A DNA stretch of 12,541 nucleotides from contig JBAXUY010000087.1 of assembly GCA_037129475.1 (NCBI GenBank), positions 1 to 12,541 on the forward strand, in the 5' to 3' direction. The notes under the pieces are model-generated. The model was not told the DNA's origin, made no database searches, and saw only the letters and a program-made list of their open reading frames with translations. Shown piece after piece: positions 7,222-12,541 of the stretch. The first letter of the stretch is position 1. Each line of letters starts with the position of its first letter. The position numbers and the translations under genes were made by a program. Source of the DNA: RGVT01 sp037129475 (GTDB lineage Bacteria > Planctomycetota > Planctomycetia > Pirellulales > UBA1268).

Positions 7222-8546
7222 CCGCATCTTCCGATCCGTCAATCCAGCCGGCCGGCCGCTCCACACGCCGTCAGGCGCTGGCCCAGGGTACGGCAGCCAC
7301 GTTCGCAGCGGCCCGGGCGCTCGCTCCAGCGCTGTTCACGGGCTGCTCACTTGGCGTCCAGCCCCGCGCCCGCACCGTGCCGCTCGGGCTCATGCATTCG
7401 CAGACCGGCCCGCTGGCCATCAGCGCCACGTCGCTCCGCGACGTCCAGCTGTTCGCCTGTGAACAGATCAATGCCGCCGGCGGCGTGCTCGGCTGCCAGC
7501 TCGACGTGAAAGCCCCCGACCCGAAGTCGCGGATCGATCTCTTCGAACGGCGGACCCGATCGCTGCTCGACGCAGGCTGTGTGGCCGTGTTCGGCTGCTG
7601 GACGAGTTCGAGCCGCAAGGCGGTGCTTCCCTTGTTCGAAGAACGCGACAAGCTCCTCTTTTACTCCGTGCAGTACGAGGGGAACGAGTCTTCGAAGCAC
7701 TGCGTCTACGGCGGCATGGTGCCGAATCAGCAGATCCTTCCGGCGCTCGACTGGCTCCTCGGCCCGGAGGGGGGCAGCCGCAAGAAGATCTACCTGCTGG
7801 GGTCGGATTACGTGTTCCCACGGACGGCCAACTACATCACGAAGAAGTACCTCGCGACGAAGGGCGTGAAGCCCGTGGGGGAGGCCTACTATCCGCTCGG
7901 CCACAGCGATTTCACGGCCGAAGCGAAGAGGATCGTCGCGTCGGGCGCCGATTGCATCCTCAACACGATCAACGGCGACTCGAACCTCGCCTTGTTCGCC
8001 GCGCTCGCCGCGGCCAAGGTCGATCCCGGGAAGCTCCCCGTGGTATCGACGAGTATCGGCGAGGACGAATTGCGCAGCCTTCTGCCCGAGCAGGTGAAGG
8101 GGCACTACGCCGCATCGTGCTACTTCCAGAGCCTGCCGACTCCCGCCAATCGCCGCTGGATCGCCGACTTCCGCCGTGAGTTCGGTTTCGACCGCGTGAC
8201 GAGCGATCCGCTCGAACCGGGCTACTGCCTCGTGCACCTCTGGAAGAAAGCCGTCGAGAAGGCGGGCTCGTTCGAGACCACGGCGGTGCGGCAGGCGTTC
8301 GCCGACGGCCTCGAGTTCGCCGGCCCCGGCGGCCCGGTGCGGCTCGACCCCAAGACGCAGCATTGCAGCCACTTCTTCCGGCTGGGCAGGATCCGCAGCG
8401 ATCGCCAGTTTGACATCGTGGCGGAGTCGCCGGCCCCGATCGATCCCGATCCATACCCGCAGTTCGCCTTCCCGGGCTGGAAGTGCGACTGGACGCAGGG
8501 CGGCCTCGAGCGCGGCCCGGAGGTGAAGATCGATGGCCCGGTTTGA
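7218..8546 (+). CDS. UrtA/AmiC-type substrate-binding protein, orphan
   Basis: A 442-aa periplasmic-binding-protein fold of the urea/short-chain amide group. Family lines include LMHSQTGPLAISATSLRDV, INAAGGVLG, VFGCWTSSSRKAVLPLFEE (FGCW at 125-128), LLFYSVQYEG, LLGSDYVFPRTANYI, NTINGDSNLALF and the C-terminal line around GRIRSDRQFDI. The N terminus has twin arginines (Arg17-Arg18 in STRRQALAQG), a hydrophobic stretch and LFTGC, so it could be Tat-exported and lipidated at Cys43, although Phe in the lipobox is unusual. Known relatives capture urea or amides for the UrtBCDE importer or sense amides. No urtBCDE genes follow; the neighbours are DUF4239 and AIM24 genes. It may serve a transporter encoded elsewhere or act as a sensor. 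The start overlaps the DUF4239 stop and the last 14 nt overlap the AIM24 start. Confidence 0.92.
   Translation: MTASSDPSIQPAGRSTRRQALAQGTAATFAAARALAPALFTGCSLGVQPRARTVPLGLMHSQTGPLAISATSLRDVQLFACEQINAAGGVLGCQLDVKAPDPKSRIDLFERRTRSLLDAGCVAVFGCWTSSSRKAVLPLFEERDKLLFYSVQYEGNESSKHCVYGGMVPNQQILPALDWLLGPEGGSRKKIYLLGSDYVFPRTANYITKKYLATKGVKPVGEAYYPLGHSDFTAEAKRIVASGADCILNTINGDSNLALFAALAAAKVDPGKLPVVSTSIGEDELRSLLPEQVKGHYAASCYFQSLPTPANRRWIADFRREFGFDRVTSDPLEPGYCLVHLWKKAVEKAGSFETTAVRQAFADGLEFAGPGGPVRLDPKTQHCSHFFRLGRIRSDRQFDIVAESPAPIDPDPYPQFAFPGWKCDWTQGGLERGPEVKIDGPV
8519..8526 (+). promoter_or_regulatory. Strong ribosome binding site for the AIM24-family gene
   Basis: GGAGGTGA lies 6 nt before the ATG at 8533, inside the end of the substrate-binding protein gene. 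It is the best Shine-Dalgarno in the window, fixes the start, and suggests that this protein is made at a higher rate than its operon neighbours, which mostly lack one. Confidence 0.75.
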
Positions 8547-9204
8547 GATCGAACACACGGAGGGGATGCGCTGGGTTCGGGTGGACCTCGTCGACGACGA
8601 CGTCCGCACGGAGCGCGGGGCGCTCAACCACATGAAGGGCAGCGTGCTGATGGACGTTCCCTGGCCGTCGCTGAAATCCTGGTGGGTGTCGCTGTTCTCC
8701 GACGAATCATTGTTGCGGCCGCGGTACTATGGCACGGGCAGCGTGTACCTCGACTCGTCGCTCGGCGGCTATCACGTGCTCTCGGTCACACCGGGTGAGC
8801 GCTGGATCCTCGACACGAAATGTTTTTGGGCGAGTGACGGCGAGGTGCAACTCACAGTGCACCGTGAGCGCGTATGGACGTCGTACTGGGCCGACCAGGG
8901 GCTCTTCTGGTACAAGACCGCGCTCAAGGGTGAAGGGCAGGTCGTGCTCGCGGTCGACGGACCGGTGGAGGAGGTGGAACTCGTCGACGATCGCCTCGTG
9001 GCCGACGGTCCCTTCGTGATCGGCCGCACCGGCGGCATCTCCCTCTCCGTACGCCGTCCCGCGAAGTCGTGGCTCAGCTACTGGCTCTCGGGACAAAAGC
9101 TGTCGTACGTCTACCAGGGCACCGGCAAGTTGCTTTTGTGCACGACTCCCTACTGGCGGCAGCGGATGCAGAAGGAAAAGCAGCCGGCGGCCGCCTCCGT
9201 GTGA
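8533..9204 (+). CDS. AIM24/TIGR00266-family beta-rich protein
   Basis: A 223-aa protein matching the AIM24 family (tandem-beta-fold proteins; the namesake is a yeast mitochondrial protein, bacterial members are uncharacterised). Recognisable elements are the start FEIEHTEGMRWVRVDL, the line ERGALNHMKGSVLM (about 29-42), a glycine-marked repeat YYGTGSVYLDSSLGGYHVL, and a final YVYQGTGKLLLCTTPYW close to the C terminus. It has no signal peptide or membrane helix, so it is probably cytosolic or membrane-associated through partners. The count of Trp and Tyr residues is notably high. The start is set by GGAGGTGA and overlaps the upstream gene by 14 nt; the stop is 4 nt before the next ATG. Confidence 0.88.
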   Translation: MARFEIEHTEGMRWVRVDLVDDDVRTERGALNHMKGSVLMDVPWPSLKSWWVSLFSDESLLRPRYYGTGSVYLDSSLGGYHVLSVTPGERWILDTKCFWASDGEVQLTVHRERVWTSYWADQGLFWYKTALKGEGQVVLAVDGPVEEVELVDDRLVADGPFVIGRTGGISLSVRRPAKSWLSYWLSGQKLSYVYQGTGKLLLCTTPYWRQRMQKEKQPAAASV

Positions 9205-9208
9205 CGCC

Positions 9209-10363
9209 ATGGTCCGCCCTGCTGCCGGCCGCGTCGCACTCTCGCTGCTTGTGCTGCTCGGCACGTCGTCTCGCGCCGCCGACGCCTGCCCGTTCTGCGG
9301 GATCGTGGGCGAATCGTTGGCGATGCGCCGCGATGCCGCCGATGTCGTCGCGATTGGAGAAGCAAACGATGGGGTGACCCCCGGCCCCGACGGGTTTCCG
9401 GAACAGGCATTCACGCTCGGTCAGACGCTGCGCGGAACGATTCCCCCCGACATCACGGAAGCGGCGGCCCGTGTGACCGGTCCGGTGGTGGGCACGGCGA
9501 TCGTGTTCGGGAGGTCGTCGAACGGTGACCTCCGCTGGTCGGCACTCGCCGCGCATGAAGCAGTGCTCGGCTACGCTGCGGCCGCCCCGGCGACGTCGCT
9601 GCCGGCTGCCGAGCGTCTGCGTTGGTTCGCCCAGCGACTCGAACATCCAGACCCCGCGATCGCTGCCGACGCCTTCGCGGAGTTCGGCCTCGCCCCGTTC
9701 GATGCGGTCCGCGAGGCGGCCGATGCCTTCGATCCGATCAAACTCGCGGCGTGGGTCGGCGAGGCGGGCATCGATGCCCGCCGCCGTGGGTTCTATGGCC
9801 TCGCAGCGGGCATCGTGGCGGCAGACACTCGCGACGCGGCCGTCCGACGCGACCTTCTCGCGGACCTTCACGATGCCATTGCGGCCCCGGCCGACGACTT
9901 CCGGGCTGGTTATGACGGACTGCTGGCGGGCCTGATCGTCGCCGAAGGAGCTGCGGCCCTCGACGAGTTTTCCCGGCTGGGGCTCTTCGGGCCATCGGCA
10001 CGACCGGTTGATCAACGTCATCTGCTCGCCGCACTCAGGTTCGCGTGGGAGAGCCTCGACGCGACGATTCCTCGCGACCGGGTGGCGGCGGCGACGGCTC
10101 GCCTGCTCAACAGCCGGGCGGTGGCCGCTGATGCGGCGGTCGATCTTGCCAGGTTTCAAGCCTGGGAACCGCTCGATACGGTCGCGAACCTGTGGATGAC
10201 GCTCGGTCGCGACGACCCGCTCGTGCGCCGGGCCGTGGCAGGCTACCTCGACGCCTGCCCGCTTCCCGCGGCACGAACGCATCTCGATCGGCTGCGGACG
10301 GCCGATGCAGAGCGTCTCGACGCTGCACTCGAGGCAGCGCGGGCGCCACTCGCCCGCCCGTAG
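9209..10363 (+). CDS. Secreted CPFC helical-repeat protein, anchorless paralogue
   Basis: A 384-aa protein with a signal peptide (hydrophobic 8-18, likely cleavage after ADA at 26) that leaves CPFC (Cys27, Cys30) at the mature N terminus. The rest is Ala-rich, mostly helical and HEAT-like. It aligns along its length with the CDS at 3732-5207: ACPFC, the helix line DAFAEFGLAPFDAVREA versus DAYDEFAVAPYEDVRAL, DPIKLAAWV versus DPTQLLAWI, LRFAWESLDATIPRDRV versus LRFLGEESNIVPRDRV, and DACPLP (Cys350) versus RACPLP. Unlike that paralogue it ends right after the shared helical region and has no linker or membrane anchor, so it should be soluble outside the cytoplasmic membrane. Its TAG stop forms the first three bases of a tandem repeat array, so the C terminus may have been altered by the repeats. 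It is last in the cluster; the function is unknown. Confidence 0.88.
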   Translation: MVRPAAGRVALSLLVLLGTSSRAADACPFCGIVGESLAMRRDAADVVAIGEANDGVTPGPDGFPEQAFTLGQTLRGTIPPDITEAAARVTGPVVGTAIVFGRSSNGDLRWSALAAHEAVLGYAAAAPATSLPAAERLRWFAQRLEHPDPAIAADAFAEFGLAPFDAVREAADAFDPIKLAAWVGEAGIDARRRGFYGLAAGIVAADTRDAAVRRDLLADLHDAIAAPADDFRAGYDGLLAGLIVAEGAAALDEFSRLGLFGPSARPVDQRHLLAALRFAWESLDATIPRDRVAAATARLLNSRAVAADAAVDLARFQAWEPLDTVANLWMTLGRDDPLVRRAVAGYLDACPLPAARTHLDRLRTADAERLDAALEAARAPLARP

Positions 10364-10459
10364 GGACGGAGCTCCAGCTCTGTCCATCGTCGGAAGTAGG
10401 GACGGAGCTCCAGCTCTGTCCATCATCGGAAGTAGGGACGGAGCTCCAGCTCTGTCCAT
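10361..10459. repeat. Three tandem copies of a 36-bp hairpin repeat
   Basis: Units lie at 10361-10396, 10397-10432 and 10433-10459; the last is cut short to 27 bp. Units 1 and 2 differ at one base, and the first 27 bp are identical in all three. Each unit carries GGACGGAGC and GCTCTGTCC, which pair as a 9-bp stem with one G.T pair around TCCA. The copies abut directly with no unique spacers. The array separates two convergent genes, so the hairpins could stop transcription from either side, though no T-run is present. The first unit supplies the stop codon of the upstream gene. Confidence 0.9.
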
Positions 10460-10489
10460 TGAACATGCCTGGAAACCGGTCACCACGTG

Positions 10490-12541
10490 CTAGCCTGCCG
10501 CGGGCGGCGTGGGTAGCAGTTCAGGGGTTCCGGTTCCCTTGTCGAGCGGCGCACCCGGGAACGTCGGCGCGGGGTTGGCGGCCTCCGGCTCCTCGCGAGT
10601 CGCCGGGTCGCGGGGCGGCAGCTGGAACGGGCGGGCATCGGCACCGACGGATTCGAAGTTCTGGGTGATCGCCCCCCGGCTGAACACGGCGGGCCGTGAG
10701 TGCCCGTAGTCGATGTACAGGCTCGCATCACGCTGGCGGGCGCGGCGGTGGGCATCGAAGTAGGCCTTGCCGGGCCACGGCCCTTCGGCCAGGAAGACGC
10801 CGTTGTATTCGAGCAGCGAGCCCTTGCGGAAATGGAGCTGGGCGATCGACCGGTTGTAATCGACGAGCGACCGTGCGTAGGAACTCTCGGCCTCCGCACG
10901 GCGACGCTGGGCGTCAAGAAGCTGGTCGAGCGTGACGGTGCCCGCATCATAGGCCGCCTGCACCGCCTCCACCTGCCGCTCTGCGGCGACCCGCCGGTTG
11001 AAGTTCGTCTGGGCGAGCGCGAAATTGGTGTCGACGTTGCGCACCGCTTCGACGAGCGCGTGCGATGCTTCGAGTTCCTCGTCCTGCAGGCGGGCCCGTT
11101 CACGCGCCAGCTGCAACTGCTGGTTGCGGACGGTCGCAAGCTCGCGGCGGAAGCCGATCGGCATCAGGAACTGGGCCTGGGCCTGCCATTCCTGGAACTG
11201 GCCGCTCATGAGTGTCGAGTAGGCGTTGGTATCTTGGAACGTGACGGCGTTGGGGTTCACGGCCGTCGGCGTTTTCACAGGATACGAGCCACCGCCGAAC
11301 AGATTTTCACCGACACCGAGGAACCGCCAGCGGCCACCCACGTCGAGCCTCGGCAGGAGCAGGTTCTTGGCGGCCGTCAGTTCCAGTTCCTTCTGTTTGA
11401 TGATCCACTTCTGGCGCCGCAGTTCCGCCGATCGCGACAGCGCCTCGACGAGCGACTGCTGCCAGTCGAACGCGATCCTGGCCGTCGTTGGCTCGTCCGA
11501 GGGCCGGATGAGCCGCCCGTCGCTCGCGGAGATGCCCATCATGTAGCGCAGGCGATTTTCGCAGCGATAGACGTCGGTGAGCGCCTGCTCCACCTCGCTG
11601 CGGAAGAAGAAGTATTGCTCGCGGGCCTGCGCCTCCTTGTCGGCCTCGCCGCCCCGCGACTGCTCAACGTAGAGGGCGTGAACCTTCCGCCACGCCTCGA
11701 GCGCACTGTCGCGGCCCACCTTGCGGGCCTCGAGATTGCGATAGGCGAAGTAGAGCTCCCAGTAGGACTGCTCGGTGTCGCTGACGAGATTCCGCACGCC
11801 CGCCTCGAAGTCTGCGAGCGAGATGTCGGCGTTGATCCGGGCCAGCAGCACGCCGCGGAAGTTGGGCCGACCGAACACGTTGTCGAACGTGTCGGGCCCG
11901 GCGATCCGGTTGTAGGTCACGCCGGCGCCCTGGAGGAGCGGCTGGCTGAACGTGAAGTCGTAGCTCGTGGTCCACAGCGACGGCACGTCGCGGAACAGGT
12001 TGTTCGTGGCGTCGAGCTGGGCGGTGTTCGAAAAGCCGAACTGGGCACCGGTGGCGGTGCGCTTCGAGATTCCGGCCGTCGTGATGCCCTGATTCGTCCG
12101 CAGCACCGGCACGAAGAGGATTGTCTGGAAGAGCGGGTCGACGTTCTGCGGCCGATTGCCGTTCTGCCAGGTCGAACTGGCCGAGAGCTGGGCATCGAAC
12201 GCGGCGAGTGCGCTCTCCACGCCGCGGAAGGGATCGGTCTCGGTGATCGCCGGATCGTAGATGCTCGGCGTGCCCGCCGGCGCCGTGAGCAGCGACACGG
12301 GCGGCTCGCCCGTCTGGGGCCGCGGGCCTCCGAAGCTCCCGAACCGGCCGCCGAGGTTGCGGAGCACCTTGCCGTTCTCGAGCGCCGTGCGGATCGCCTC
12401 TTCGAGCGAGAGTTCCCAGATCTGGTCGAACTTTGCGTTCGAGAGCATCATCGGCTCGTGCGTGCCGGCCGCCTCGTCGAGCGGTTGCTGCTCGGTGTCG
12501 GGGTATTCGAGCTTCTGGATCGCCCCGACGTAGTGCGAGAG
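10490..12541 (-). CDS. TolC-family outer-membrane efflux protein, 5' end outside the window
   Basis: 683 residues are visible and the frame stays open to the window edge, so the true start and signal peptide lie beyond 12541. Internal ATGs at 12446-12451 are unlikely starts because 30 coding residues with family-like content precede them. The line WELSLEEAIRTALENGKVLRNLGG begins the first outer-membrane-efflux repeat; long helical stretches follow (around 11650-11850 and 10850-11130), including SDTEQSYWELYFAYRNLEAR and LVEAVRNVDTNFALAQTNFN, as expected for the TolC coiled-coil tunnel. TolC trimers form the outer-membrane duct of tripartite efflux pumps and type I secretion. A Pro-rich tail ends the protein. 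The gene converges with the seven-gene cluster; its partner pump is not in the window, and pairing with the ABC genes at 1314-3331 is only a possibility. Confidence 0.92.
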   Translation of the reverse strand, partial: LSHYVGAIQKLEYPDTEQQPLDEAAGTHEPMMLSNAKFDQIWELSLEEAIRTALENGKVLRNLGGRFGSFGGPRPQTGEPPVSLLTAPAGTPSIYDPAITETDPFRGVESALAAFDAQLSASSTWQNGNRPQNVDPLFQTILFVPVLRTNQGITTAGISKRTATGAQFGFSNTAQLDATNNLFRDVPSLWTTSYDFTFSQPLLQGAGVTYNRIAGPDTFDNVFGRPNFRGVLLARINADISLADFEAGVRNLVSDTEQSYWELYFAYRNLEARKVGRDSALEAWRKVHALYVEQSRGGEADKEAQAREQYFFFRSEVEQALTDVYRCENRLRYMMGISASDGRLIRPSDEPTTARIAFDWQQSLVEALSRSAELRRQKWIIKQKELELTAAKNLLLPRLDVGGRWRFLGVGENLFGGGSYPVKTPTAVNPNAVTFQDTNAYSTLMSGQFQEWQAQAQFLMPIGFRRELATVRNQQLQLARERARLQDEELEASHALVEAVRNVDTNFALAQTNFNRRVAAERQVEAVQAAYDAGTVTLDQLLDAQRRRAEAESSYARSLVDYNRSIAQLHFRKGSLLEYNGVFLAEGPWPGKAYFDAHRRARQRDASLYIDYGHSRPAVFSRGAITQNFESVGADARPFQLPPRDPATREEPEAANPAPTFPGAPLDKGTGTPELLPTPPAAG

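Noticed and set aside
5740..7266. 508-codon minus-strand open frame over the CCFG and DUF4239 genes
   Set aside because: Antisense shadow with Arg/Asp/Glu/His-rich composition and no motifs; the plus-strand genes have lipobox, membrane helices and family signatures.
10361..10459. CRISPR-like array of 36-bp repeats
   Set aside because: The copies abut with no unique spacers, there are only three, and no cas genes are nearby; they are tandem hairpin repeats.
9074..10486. 470-codon minus-strand frame with repeated MDRAGAPSLL
   Set aside because: The peptide repeat is a translation of the 36-bp hairpin repeat, and the remainder is antisense to the CPFC gene.

Overview
GC-rich bacterial DNA with strongly G/C-biased third codon positions and mostly weak or absent Shine-Dalgarno (SD) sequences. 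A TolC-family protein with an acidic N-terminal lead-in, DUF3299-like CCFG proteins, a DUF4239 membrane protein and a string of secreted unknowns together suggest a planctomycete (Pirellulales-like). That placement is inferred from gene style and was not tested by a search.

Layout. (1) 1-135: intergenic DNA with two hairpins and one copy of a 54-bp repeat. (2) 136-1152, minus strand: glyceraldehyde-3-phosphate dehydrogenase (gap), probably starting at a GTG behind an AGGAG, with a recognisable promoter. (3) 1314-3331, plus strand, divergent from gap: an ABC ATPase and an FtsX/MacB-type permease overlapping by ATGA, behind a TTGACA promoter that may give a leaderless mRNA. (4) 3332-3731: 400 bp without a gene, holding a second copy of the 54-bp repeat, inverted relative to the first but in the same sense relative to its upstream gene, plus imperfect 29-bp inverted repeats and small hairpins. 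(5) 3732-10363, plus strand: seven tightly packed genes, probably one operon with a possible internal promoter before the fourth gene. They encode a secreted CPFC helical-repeat protein with a C-terminal anchor; a membrane protein with a CCFG domain; a lipoprotein with the same CCFG domain; a DUF4239 membrane protein; a UrtA-like substrate-binding protein; an AIM24-family protein; and a second CPFC protein that is a paralogue of the first but lacks the anchor. (6) 10361-10459: three tandem copies of a 36-bp hairpin-forming repeat, the first supplying the stop codon of the last operon gene. (7) 10490 to the window end, minus strand: a 5'-truncated TolC-family outer-membrane protein, convergent with the operon.

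How they may work together. The gap gene is housekeeping. The ABC pair resembles lipoprotein- or substrate-exporting MacB/LolCDE-like systems. The seven-gene cluster looks like an envelope system: four of its products carry export or lipoprotein signals or large extracytoplasmic domains, and two domain types (CPFC and CCFG) each occur twice. No substrate or reaction can be read from the sequence. The cluster is the best candidate here for an undescribed system. ABC genes of this type near DUF3299-like genes recall zinc-regulated zrg clusters of Vibrio, but that link is from memory and is a hypothesis only.
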